This document shows positions 1 to 12,022 of a stretch of 64,000 nt of DNA, piece by piece. The first letter of the stretch is position 1. The number at the start of each line of letters is the position of its first letter. A program made the translations under genes and the position numbers. This DNA is from Mercurialis annua (lineage: Eukaryota; Streptophyta; Magnoliopsida; Malpighiales; Euphorbiaceae): NCBI RefSeq assembly GCF_937616625.2, contig NC_065574.1:27840501-27904500 (forward strand), written 5' to 3'. The notes beneath the pieces were generated by a model. It was not told the origin of the DNA, did no database searches, and saw only the letters and a program-made list of their open reading frames with translations.

Positions 1-128
1 AATCCAAATGTTTCACCTTTTAAATGATTTAATCCAAGTGTTTCTCCTTTTTAGCGATTTAAGCCAAACGTTTACAAATGTTACAAAACAAATCGAAACG
101 TTTCACCTTTTTAGCGATTTAAGCCAAA

Positions 129-505
129 CATTTGGTTTTGTTTCGTAAAGTTTGTAAACGTTTGGCTGCAATCGCTAAAAAAGGTAAAACGTTTGGATTT
201 GTTTCGTAATGTTTGTAAACGTTTTGCTTAATTTGCTAAAAAAAGCGGAACGTTTAGATTCGTTCCGAAACATTTTAAACATTACAAAACAAATCCAAAC
301 GTTTCACCTTTTTAGTGATTTAAGCCAAATGTTTACAAACGTTACAAAACAAATCCAAACGTTTTAAACGTTACAAAACAAATTGCTAAAAGTGAAACGT
401 TTGGATTTGTTTCGTAACGTTTTAAACGTTACGAAACAAATCGCTAAAATGGTAAAACGTTTGAATTTGTTTCGTAAAGTTTTAAAGGTTTGGTTTTGTT
501 TATAA
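129..505. repeat. Inverted satellite cassettes, copy 1
   Basis: Two short stretches (about 129-262 and 375-505) read on the opposite strand to the surrounding array. The first begins at a CCAAACaTTTGG palindrome, where the forward monomer turns into its reverse complement. The second holds back-to-back inverted halves with the signature GCTAAAA.GGT.AAACGTTT and ends where forward monomers resume with CTTTTTAGCAATTTAAGCC. The same pair recurs down the block, so it marks a higher-order unit. Confidence 0.75.
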
Positions 506-2100
506 CCTTTTTAGCAATTTAAGCCAAACGTTGACAAATGTTACAAAACAAATCCAAATGTTTCTTCTTTTTCGCGATTTAAGCCAAACGTTTACAAACG
601 TTACGAAACAAAACAAAACGTTTCACATTTTTAGCGATTTAATCCAAAAGTTCCACATTTTTAGCGATTTTATCCAAACGTTCCACATTTTTAGAGATTT
701 AAGCCAAAATTTAACAAACATTACGACGTTTCACATTTTTAGCTATTTAGGCCAAACGTTTACTAAAGATACAAAACAAAGTCAAACGTTTCACCTCTTT
801 AGCGATTGAAGCCAAACGTTTACAAACGTTACAAAACAAATCCAAACGTTTCACCTTTTAAGTGATTTAATCCAAGTGTTTCACTTTTTTAGCAATTTAA
901 GACAAACGTTTACAAACATTACAAAACAAATCCAAACGTTTCACCTTTTTAGCGATTTAAGGCAAACGTTTACAAACGTTACAAAACGAATGCAAATGTT
1001 TCACCTTTTTAGCAATTTAAGCCAAACGTTTACAAACGTTACAAAACAAATCCAAACGTTCCACCTTTTTAGCGATTTAAGGCAAAAGTTTACAAACGTT
1101 ACGAAACAAAACCAAATGTTTCATTTTTTAGCGATTTAAGCCAAACGTTTACAAACGTAACGAAACAAAACCAAACGTTTCACCTTTTTAGCGATTTAAT
1201 CCAAACGTTCCACATTTTTAGCAATTTAATCCAAACGTTCCACATTTTTAGCTATTTAAGCCAAACGTTAATAAACGTTACGACGTTCCACCTTTTTAGC
1301 GATTTAAGCCAAACGTTTACTAACGATACAAAAGAAAGCCAAACGTTTCACCTCTTTAGCGATTGAAGCCAAACGTTTACAAACGTTACAAAATAAATCC
1401 AAACGTTTCACCTTTTAAGTGATTTAATCCAAGTGTTTCACCGTTTTTGCGATTTAAGCCAAACATTTACAAACGTTACAAAACAAATCCAAACGTTTCA
1501 CCTTTTTAGCGATTTAAGGAAAACGTTTACAAATGTAACAAAACGAATCCAAACGTTTCACCTTTTTAGAGATTTAAGCCAAACGTTTTCAAACATTACA
1601 AAACAAATTCAAACGTTCCACCTTTTTAGCGATTTAAGGCAAACGTTTACAAACGTTGCAAAACAAATCCAAACGTTTCACTTTTTTAGCGATTTAAGTC
1701 AAACGTTTCAAACATTACGAAACAAAACCAAGTGTGTCGCTTTTTTAGTGATTGAAGCCAAATGTTTACAAAACAAACCCAAACGTTTCCCATTTTTTGC
1801 GATTTAAGCCAAACGTTTAAAAACGTTACAAAATAAATCCAAACGTTTCACCTTTTTAGAAATTTGAGCCAAATGTTTCACCTTTTTAGCAATTTAAGCC
1901 AAATGTTTAGAAACGTTACAAAACAAATCCAAATTACCTTTTTAGAGATTTAAGATACAAACGTTACGAAACAAAAATCAAAAGTTTCACCTTTTTAGAG
2001 ATTGAAGCCAAATGTTTACAAACATTGCGAAACAAAACCAAACGTTTATAACGTTACGAAACAAATCCAAATGTTTCACCTTTTTAGTCATTTAAGCCAA

Positions 2101-2482
2101 ACGTTTGGTTTTGTTTCGTAAAGTTTGTAAACGTTTGGCTTCAATCGATAAAAAAGGTAAAACATTTGGATTTGTTTCGTAACGTTTGTAAACGTTTGGC
2201 TTAATTTGCCAAAAAAGCGGAACGTTTGGATTTGTTTCGAAACGTTTTAAACTTTATAAAACAAATCCAAACGTTTCACCTTTTTAGTGATTTAAGCCAA
2301 ATGTTTACAAACGTTACAAAACAAATCCAAACGTTTAAAACGTTACGAAACAAATTGCTAAAACAGTGAAACGTTTGGATTTGTTTCGTAACGTTTTAAA
2401 CGTTACGAAACAAATCGCTAAAATGGTGAAACGTTTGGATTTGTTTCGTAACGTTTCAAACGTTTGGTTTTGTTTTGAAACC
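2101..2482. repeat. Inverted satellite cassettes, copy 2 with 39-nt perfect hairpin
   Basis: Same pair of inverted patches as at 129-505. Entry is at a perfect CCAAACGTTTGG palindrome near 2098-2109. Within it, 2378-2416 is a perfect inverted repeat: a 19-nt arm GATTTGTTTCGTAACGTTT, one central T, and the exact complementary arm. Such a sequence could form a cruciform or a hairpin. Confidence 0.8.
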
Positions 2483-2850
2483 TTTTTAGCAATTTAAGCC
2501 AAACGTTTACAAATGTTACAAAACAAATCCAAACGTTTCCCCTTTTTAGCGATTTAAGCCAAACGTTTACAAACGTTACGAAACAAAACCAAACGTTTCA
2601 CCTTTTCAGCTATTTAATCCAAATGTTCCACATTTTTAGCAATTTAATCCAAATATTCCATATTTTTAGCGATTTAAGCCAAACGTTAACAAACGTTCGA
2701 CGTTTCACCTTTTTAGCTATTTAAGCCAAACGTTTACTAATGATACAAAAAAAAGCCAAACGTTTCCCCTCTTTAGCGATTGAAGCCAAACGTTTACAAA
2801 CGTTACAAAACAAATCCAAATGTTTAACCTTTTTAGTGATTTAATCCAAA

Positions 2851-4758
2851 TGTTTTCACCTTTTTAGCGATTTAAGCCAAACGTTTACAAACATTACAAA
2901 ACAAATCGAAACGTTTCACCTTTTTAGCTATTTAAGCCAAACGTTTGGTTTTGTTTCGTAAAGTTTGTAAACGTTTGGCTGCAATCGCTAAAAAAGGTAA
3001 AACGTTTGGATTTGTTTCGTAACGTTTGTAAACGTTTGGCTTAATTTTCTAAAAAAGAGGAATGTTTGGATTCGTTCCGAAACATTTTAAACATTACAAA
3101 AATAATCCAAACGTTTCACCATTTTAGTGATTTAAGCCAAATGTTTACAAACGTTACAAAACAAATCCAAACGTTTAAAACGTTACGAAACAAATTGCTA
3201 AAATGGTGAAACGTTTGGATTTGTCTCGTAACGCTTTAAACGATACGAAAAAATCGCTAAAATGGTGAAACGTTTGGATTTGTTTCGTAAAGTTTTAAAC
3301 GTTTGGTTTTGTTTTGTAACATTTTTAGCAATTTAAGCCAAACATTTACAAATGTTACAAAACAAATCCAACTGTTTCCCCTTTTTAGCGATTTAAGCCA
3401 AACGTTTACAAACGTTACGAAACAAAACCAAACATTTCACCTTTTTAGCGATTTAAGCCAAACGTTAACAAACGTTACGACGTTTCACCTTTTTAGCGAT
3501 TTAGGCCAAACGTTTAATAACGATACAAAATAAAGCCATACGTTCCACCTCTTTAGCGATTAAAGCCAAACGTTTACAAATGTTAAAAAACAAATCCAAA
3601 CGTTTTACCTTTTATGTGATTTAATCCAAGTGTTTCACTTTTTTAGCGATTTAAGCCAAACATTTACAAACGTTACAAAACAAATCCAAACGTTTCACCT
3701 TTTTAGCGATTTAAGGCAAACGTATACAAACGTAACAAAACGAATACAAACGTTTCACCTTTTTAGTGATTTAAGCCAAACGTTTACAAACGTTACAAAA
3801 CAAATCCAAACGTTCCACCTTTTTCGCGGTTTAAGGCAAACGTTTACAAATGTTACAAAAGGAATGCAAATGTTTCACCTTTTTAGCGATTTATGCCAAA
3901 CGTTTACAAACGTTACGAAACAAAACCAAACGTTTCACCTTTTTAGCAATTGAATCCAAACGTTCCACATTTTTAGCGATTTAATCCAAACATTCCACAT
4001 TTTTAGCTATTTAAGCCAAACGTTAACAAACGTTACGACGTTTCACCTTTTTAGCGATTTAAGCCAAACGTTTACTAACGATACAAAAGAAAGCCAAACG
4101 TTTTACCTCTTTAGCGATTGAAGCCAAACGTTTACAAACGTTACAAAACAAATCCAGACGTTTCACCTTTTAAGTGATTTAATCTAAGTGTTTCACCTTT
4201 TTTGCGATTTAAGCCAAACGTTTACAAACGTTACAAAACAAATCCAAACGTTTCACCTTTTTAGCGATTTAAGGCAAACGTATACAAACGTAACAAAATG
4301 AATCCAAACGTTTCACCTTTTTAGCGATTTAAGCCAAACGTTTACAAACATTACAAAACAAATCCAAACGTTCCACCTTTTTAGCGGTTTAAGGCAAACG
4401 TTTACAAACGTTACAAAACGAATGCAAATGTTTCACCTTTTTAGCGATTTAAGCCAAACGTTTACAAACGTTGCAAAACAAATCAAAACGTTCCACCTTT
4501 TTAGCTATTTAAAGCAAACGTTTACAAACGTTACGAAACAAAACCAAACGTTTCACTTTTTTAGCGATTTAAGCCAAACGTTTACAAACGTAACGAAACA
4601 AAACCAAACGTTTCACCTTTTTAGCGATTTAAGCAAAACGTTTACTAATGATACAAAACAAAGCCAAACGTTTCCCCTCTTTAGCGATTGAAGCCAAACG
4701 TTTACAAACGTTACAAAACAAATCCAAATGTTTAACCTTTTAAGTGATTTAATCCAAA
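2851..4758 (+). repeat. Higher-order repeat unit of about 1.9 kb, copy a
   Basis: The stretch beginning TGTTTTCACCTTTTTAGCGA at 2851 recurs at 4759, an offset of 1,908 bp. The order of variant monomers and of the inverted cassettes is the same in the following copy. Further along the offset grows to 1,940 and then 2,121 bp, so the next copy carries about three extra monomers. This indicates amplification by unequal exchange in multi-monomer blocks. Confidence 0.75.
2941..3322. repeat. Inverted satellite cassettes, copy 3
   Basis: Same arrangement as copies 1 and 2: orientation flips at CCAAACGTTTGG near 2938, runs inverted, then a second inverted patch (about 3185-3320) ends at TTTTTAGCAATTTAAGCC. 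It lies inside higher-order copy a. Confidence 0.75.
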
Positions 4759-6700
4759 TGTTTTCACCTTTTTAGCGATTTAAGCCAAACGTTTACAAAC
4801 ATTACAAAACAAATCGAAACGTTTCACCTTTTTAGCTATTTAAGCCAAACGTTTGGTTTTGTTTCGTAAAGTTTGTAAACGTTTGGCTGCAATCGCTAAA
4901 AAAGGTAAAACGTTTGGATTTGTTTCGTAACGTTTGTAAACATTTGGCTTAATTTTCTAAAAAAGAAGAATGTTTGGATTCGTTCCGAAACATTTTAAAC
5001 ATTACAAAAATAATCCAAATGTTTCACCATTTTAGTGATTTAAGCCAAATGTTTACAAACGTTACAAAACAAATCCAAACGTTTAAAACGTTACGAAACA
5101 AATTGCTAAAATGGTGAAACGTTTGGATTTGTTTCGTAACGCTTTAAACGTTACGAAAAAATTGCTAAAATGGTGAAACGTTTGGATTTTGTTTTGTAAC
5201 CTTTTTAGCAATTTAAGCCAGACGTTTACAAATGTTACAAAACAAATCCAAATGTTTCCCCTTTTTAGCGATATAAGCCAAACGTTTACAAACGTTACGA
5301 AACAAAACCAAACATTTCACCTTTTTAGCGATTTAATCCAAATGTTCCACATTTTTAGCGATTTAATCCAAACGTTCCACATTTTTAGCGATTTAAGCCA
5401 AACGTCAACAAACGTTACGACGTTTCACCTTTTTAGCGATTTAGGCCAAACGTTTAATAACGATACAAAATAAAGCCATACGTTCCACCTCTTTAGCGAT
5501 TAAAGCCAAACGTTTACAAATGTTAAAAAACAAATCCAAACGTTTTACCTTTTATGTGATTTAATCCAAGTGTTTCACTTTTTTAGCGATTTAAGCCAAA
5601 CGTTTACAAACGTTACAAAACAAATCCAAACGTTTCACCTTTTTAGCGATTTAAGGCAAACATATACAAACGTAACAAAACGAATACAAACGTTTCACCT
5701 TTTTAGCGATTTAAGCCAAACGTTTACAAACGTTACAAAACAAATCCAAACGTTCCACCTTTCTCGCGGTTTAAGGCAAACGTTTACAAACGTTATAAAA
5801 CAAATCCAAACGTTTCATATTTTTAGCGATTTAAGGCAAACGTTTACAAACGTTACAAAACGAATGCAAACGTTTCAGCTTATTAGCGATTTAAGCCAAA
5901 CGTTTACAAACGTTACAAAACAAATCCAAACGTTCCACCTTTTTAGCGATTTAAGGCAAACGTTTACAAACGTTGCAAAACGAATCCAAACGTTTCACTT
6001 TTTTAGCGATTTAAGCCAAAACATTTACAAACGTTACGAAACAAAACCAAACGTTTCACCTTTTTAGCAATTGAATCCAAACGTTCCACTTTTTTAGCGA
6101 TTTAATCCAAACATTCCACATTTTTAGCTATTTAAGCCAAACGTTAACAAACGTTACGACGTTTCACCTTTTTAGCGATTTAAGCCAAACGTTTACTAAC
6201 GATACAAAAGAAAGCCAAACGTTTTACCTCTTTAGCGATTGAAGCCAAACGTTTACAAACGTTACAAAACAAATCCAGACGTTTCACCTTTTAAGTGATT
6301 TAATCTAAGTGTTTCACCTTTTTTGCGATTTAAGCCAAACGTTTACAAACGTTACAAAACAAATCCAAACGTTTCACCTTTTTAGCGATTTAAGGCAAAC
6401 GTATACAAACGTAACAAAATGAATCCAAATGTTTCACCTTTTTAGCGATTTAAGCCAAACGTTTACAAACATTACAAAACAAATCCAAACGTTCCACCTT
6501 TTTAGCTATTTAAGGAAAACGTTTACAAACGTTACAAAACGAATCCAAACGTTTCACTTTTTTAGCGATTTAAGCCAAACGTTTCCAAACATTACAAAAC
6601 AAAACCAAGCGTTTCGCTTTTTGAGCGATTGAAGCCAAATGTTTACAAAACAAACCCAAACATTTCCCCTTTTTAGCGATTTAATCCAAACGTTTACAAA
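4759..6700 (+). repeat. Higher-order repeat unit of about 1.9-2.1 kb, copy b
   Basis: Second copy of the unit at 2851-4758, with the same succession of variant monomers and roughly 180 bp more in its middle. The right edge is approximate, because similarity to copy a fades into ordinary monomers near 6.5-6.7 kb. Confidence 0.65.
4849..5200. repeat. Inverted satellite cassettes, copy 4
   Basis: Counterpart of 2941-3322 in the next higher-order unit, entered at the same CCAAACGTTTGG palindrome. The second patch is shortened before forward monomers resume near 5200. Confidence 0.75.
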
Positions 6701-7964
6701 CGTTACAAAACAAATCCAAACGTTTCACCTTTTTAGAAATTTGAGCCAAATATTTCACCTTTTTAGCGATTTAAGCCAAATGTTTGGAAACGTTACAAAA
6801 CAAATACAAACATTTAACCTTTTTAGCGATTTAAGCCAAGCGTTTAAAACATTATGAAACAAATCCAAACGTTTCACCTTTTTAACGATTTAAGACAAAC
6901 GTTTACGAACGTTACAAAACAAATCCAAACGTTTAAAACGTTACGTAAAAAATCCAAACGTTTTACCTTTTTAAAGATTTAAGCCAAACGTTTACAAATA
7001 TTATGAAACAAAACCAAACATTTAAAACGATATGAAACTAATCAAAACGTTTCACTTTTTTAGCGACTTAAGCCAAACGTTTACAAACGCTACAAAAAAA
7101 ATCCATACGTTTCACCTTTTTAGCGATTGAAGCCAAGCATTAACAAACGTTACTAAACAAAACCAAATGTTTAAAACGTTACGAAACAAAACCAAACGTT
7201 TCCCCTTTTTAACGATTTAAGCCAAACGTTTACAAACGTTACGAAACAAATCCAAGCATTTAAAACGTTACGAACAAATCCTAACGTTTTACCTTTTTAG
7301 CGATTGAAGCCAAACGTTTAGCGATTTAAGCCAAACATTTACAAACGTTACAAAATAAAATCAAACGTTTAAAACATTACAAAAAGACGCCAAACGCTTA
7401 CAAACGTTACGAAACAAAACCAAACATTTCACATTTTTAGCTATTTAATCTAAACGTTTACAAACGTTAAAAAACAAATCCAAACGTTTCACATTTTTCG
7501 CTATTTAAGCCAAACGTTTATAAACGTTACGAAACAAAACAAAACGTTTCCCCTTTTTAGTGATTGAAGCCAAACGTTTACAAACGTTACAAAACAAATA
7601 CAAGCGTTTAAAACGTTACGAAACAAATCCGAACGTTTCGCCTTTTTTGTGAATTAAGCCAAACATTTAGAAACGTTAAAAAACAAATCCAAATGATACA
7701 ATTTTTTATCAATTTAGTCCAATAATTTAAAAAGTTACGAAACAAATCCAAACGTTTCATCTTTTTAACGATTGGAGTCAAATGTTTACAAACGTTACGA
7801 AACAAAACCAAACGTTTTGAAACAAATCCAAATGTTTCACCTTTATAGTGATTTAAGCCAAACGTTTACAGACGTTACAAAACAAATCCAAACGTTTCCC
7901 CTTTTTAGTTATTGAAGCCAAATGTTTACAGACGTTATAAAACAAATCCAAACGTTTAAAACGT

Positions 7965-8100
7965 TACAAAACAAATCGCTAAAATGATGGAACGTTTGGA
8001 TTTCTTTCGTAACGTTTTAAACGTTACGAAACAAATCGCTAAAGTGGTGAAACGTTTGGATTTGTTTCGTAACGTTTTAAAGGTTTTGTTTTGTTTTGTC
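7965..8100. repeat. Inverted satellite cassette, copy 5
   Basis: Only the second kind of patch is present: back-to-back inverted halves with GCTAAAATG.TGGAACGTTTGG and GCTAAAGTGGTGAAACGTTTGG. Forward monomers resume at about 8100. Confidence 0.7.
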
Positions 8101-9204
8101 ACCGTTTTAGCAATTTAAGCCAAACATTTACAAATGTTATAAAACAAATCCAAACGTTTCCTCTTTTCAGCGATTCAAGCTAAACATTTACAAACCTTAC
8201 GAAACAAAACCAAATGTTTCACCTTTTTACCGATTTAATCCAAACGTTCAACATTTTTAGAGATTCAAGCCAAACGTTAACAAACGTTACGACGTTTCAC
8301 CTCTTTAGCAATTTAAGCCAAACGTTTCACCTTTTTAGCGATTGAAGCCAAACGTTTACAAACTTTATAAAACAAATCCAAACGTTTCAGCTTTTTAGTT
8401 ACTTACTCCAAACGTTGCACCTTTTTAGCAATTGAAGCCAAACGTTTGCAAACATTACGAAATAAATCCAAACGTTTCACCTTTTTAGCGATATAAGTCA
8501 AACGTTTACAAATGTTACAAAACGAATCCAAATGTTTCACCTTTTTAGCAAAGTTACGAAAAAAAATCAAACGTTTCGCTTTTTTAGCGATTTAAGCCAA
8601 ATGTTCACAAACGTTACAAAACAAATCCAAACGTTTAACCTTTTTAGCAATTTGAGCCAAATGTTTCACCTTTTTATCGATTTAAGCCAAACGTTTGCAA
8701 AAGTTACAAAACAAATCACAACGTTTCTTATTTTTAGCGATTTAAGCCAAGCATTTAAAACGTTACAAAAGAAATCGAAACGTTTCACCTTTTTCGCGAT
8801 TTAAGATAAACGTTTACAAATGTTACGAAACAAACGTTTCACCTTTTTAGCAATTGCAGCCAAACATTTACAAACGTTACAAAACAAATCATAGAGTTTA
8901 AAACGTTACGAAACAAATCTGAATGTTATGCCTTTTTAGCGATTTAAGCCAAACATATACAAATATTACGAAATAAATCCAAATGTTTCAATTTTTTAGC
9001 GATTTAATCCAAACGTTTAAAAAGTTACGAAACAAATCCAAACGTTTCACCTTTTTAGCGATTGGAGCCAAATGTTTACAAACCTTACGAAACAAAACCA
9101 AACGTTTAAAACATTTTGAAACAAATCCAAATGTTTCACCTTTTTAGCGCTTTAAGCCAAACGTTTACAAACGTTACAAAACAAATCCAAACGTTTAAGA
9201 CGTT

Positions 9205-9375
9205 ACGAAACAAATTTGCTAAAACGGTGAAACTTTTGGATTTCTTTCTTAACGTTTTAAACGTTTCGAAATAAATCGCTAAAATGGTGAAACGTTTGGA
9301 TTTGTTTCGTAACGTTTTAAACGTTTGGTTTTGTTTTGTAAGTTTTGTAAACATTTGGTTTTGTTTTGTTTTGTA
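9205..9375. repeat. Inverted satellite cassette, copy 6
   Basis: Inverted patch of the same kind (GCTAAAACGGTGAAAC, then GCTAAAATGGTGAAACGTTT). It carries one additional inverted half ending in a duplicated TTTTGTTTTG before the forward array resumes near 9378. Confidence 0.7.
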
Positions 9376-11939
9376 ACCTTTTTAGCAATTTAAGCCAAAC
9401 GTTTACAAATGTTACAAAACAAATCCAAACGTTTTCCCTTTATATTAAGCTAAACGTTTACAAACGCTATGAAACAAAACCAAACGTTTTACCTGTTTAA
9501 CAATATAATCTAAACGTTCGATATTTTTAGCGATTTAAGCCAAACGTTAACAAACGTTACGACGTTTCACCTTATTAGCGATTTAAGCCAAATGTTTACA
9601 AACGATACAAAACAAAGCCAAACATTTCACCTTTTTAGCGATTGAAGCCAAATGTTTACAAACTTTGTAAAATAAATTCAAACGTTTCACCTTTTTAGTG
9701 ATTTAATCCAAACGTTTCCCCTTTTTAGCAATTTAAGCAAAACATTTACAAACGTTACAGAACAAATCCAAACGTTTCATCTTTTTAGCGATTTAAGTCA
9801 AACGTTTACAAACGTTATAAAACGAATCCAAACGTTTCACTTTTTTAGCGATTTAAGCCATACGTTTACAAATGTTACGAAACAAAACCAAACGTTTCGC
9901 TTTTTTAGCGATTAAAGCCAAACGTTTACAAAACAAATCCAGACGTTTTCCCTTTTTAGCGATTTAAGCCAAATGTTCACAAACGTTACAAAACAAATCC
10001 AAACGTTTCACCTTTTTAGCAATATGAGCCAAACGTTTCACCATTTAAGCGATTTAATTAAAACGTTTACAAACGTTACTAAATAAATCCAAACATTTCA
10101 CATTTTTAGCGATTTAAGCCAAGCGTTTAAAACGTTGTGAAAAAATCCGAACTATTCACCTTTATAGCAATTTAATCCAAACGTTTACAAATGTTACAAA
10201 TCATATCCAAACGTTTAACCTTTTTAACGATTGAAGCCAAACTTTTACAAACGTTACGAAACAAAACCAAACATTTCACCTTTTTAGCGATTAATCCAAA
10301 CGTTTCACCTTTTTAGCGATTTAAGCCAAATGTTCCACATTTTTAGCGATTTAAGCCAAACGTTTACTAACGATACAAAACAAAGCCAAACGTTTCCCCT
10401 CTTTAGCGATTGAAGCCAAACGTTTACAAACGTTACAAAACAAATCCAAACGTTTCACCTTTTTAGCAGTTTAAGGCAAACCTTTGCAAACGTCACAAAA
10501 CGAATCCAAACGTTTCACTTTTTTAGCGATTTAAGCCAAACGTTTACAAACGTTACGAAACAAAACCAAATGTTTTGCTTTTTTAGCGATTGAAGCCAAA
10601 TGTATACACAACAAATACAAACGTTTCCCCTTTTTATCAATTTAAGCCAAATGTTTACAAACGTTACAAAACAAATCCAAACGTTTCACCTTTTTAGCAA
10701 TCGGAGCAAAACGTTTCACCTTTTTTAGCGATTTAAGCCAAACGTTTACAAACGTTACAAAACAAATCCAAACGTTTCACCTTTTTAGCGATTTAAGCCA
10801 AGCGTTTAAAACGTTATGAAACAAATTCAAATGTTTAACCTTTTTAACGATTTAAGCCAAACGTATACGAACATTCACAAACAAATCTAAATGTTTGAAA
10901 CGTTACGAAACAAATCCAAACGTTTCACCTTTTTAGAGATTTGAGCCAAAATTTATGAAATAAAACCAAACATTTAAAACGTTATGAAACAAATCAAAAC
11001 GTTTACATACGTTCCAAAACATATCCAAACGTTTCACCTTTTTAGCGATATAAGCCAAACGTATACTAACGTTACAAATACAGACGTTTCACTTTTTAGC
11101 GACTTAAGACAAATGTTTACAAACGTTACATAACATATCCAAATGTTTCGCCTTTTTAGCGATTTAATCCAAACGTTTCACCTTTTTAGCGATTTAAGCC
11201 AAACGTTCCACATTTTTAGCGATTTAAGCCAAACTTTTACAAACGTTACGACGTTTCACCTTTTTAGTGATTTAAGCCAAACGTTTACTAACGATACAAA
11301 ACAAGGCCAAACGTTTCACTTCTTTAGCGATTGAAGCCAAACATTTACAAACGTTACAAAACAAATCCAAACGTTTAACCTTTTTAGTAATTTAATCCAA
11401 ACGTTTCACCTTTTTAGCGATTTAAGCCAAACGTTACAAAACAAATCCAAACGTTTCACCTTTTTAGCGATTTAAGGCAAACGTTTACAAATGTTACAAA
11501 ACGAATCCAAACGTTTCACTTTCTTAGCGATTTAAGCCAAACGTTTACAAACATTACAAAATAAATCCAAATGTTTCACATTTTTAGCGATATAGGCCAA
11601 GCATTTAAAACGTTGTGAAAAAAATCCAAACTATTCACCTTTTCAACAATTTAAGCCAAACGTTTACGAACGTTACAAAACAAATCCAAACGTTTAAAAC
11701 GTTATGAAACAAATCCAAACGTTTTATCTTTTTAGGGATTTAAGCCAAACTTTTACAAACGTTACGAAACAAAACCAAACGTTTCAAAGGTTACGAAACA
11801 AATCAAAACGTTTCACTTTTTTAGCGACTTATGCCAAACGTTTACAAACGTTTCAAAACAAATCTAAACGTTCCACCTTTTTAGTGATTGAAGCCAAATG
11901 TTTACGAACGTTACAAAACAAATCCAATCGTTTAAAATG

Positions 11940-12022
11940 CTACGAAACAAATCGCTAAAATGGTGAAACGTTTGGATTTGTTTCTTAACGTTTCAAACGT
12001 TTGGTTTTGTTTTGTAACCTTT
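11940..12022. repeat. Inverted satellite cassette, copy 7 (short)
   Basis: One inverted monomer: GCTAAAATGGTGAAACGTTT followed by TTTGGTTTTGTTTTGTAACC, then forward monomers. This is a shortened version of the recurring cassette. Confidence 0.7.

Noticed and set aside
531..6857. Many open frames of 60-165 codons with a repeated 20-residue motif (T-F-H-L-F-S-D-L-S-Q type) across the satellite
   Set aside because: The period is 60 bp, exactly 20 codons, so any frame without a stop in the consensus stays open over several monomers. Frames begin and end wherever a monomer has a point change or a half-unit, and they have no promoter, conserved start or independent domain.
1..10000. CRISPR-like array of short palindromic repeats
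   Set aside because: The whole 60-bp unit is repeated with no unique spacers, there are no cas genes, and the embedded element is a plant retrotransposon.
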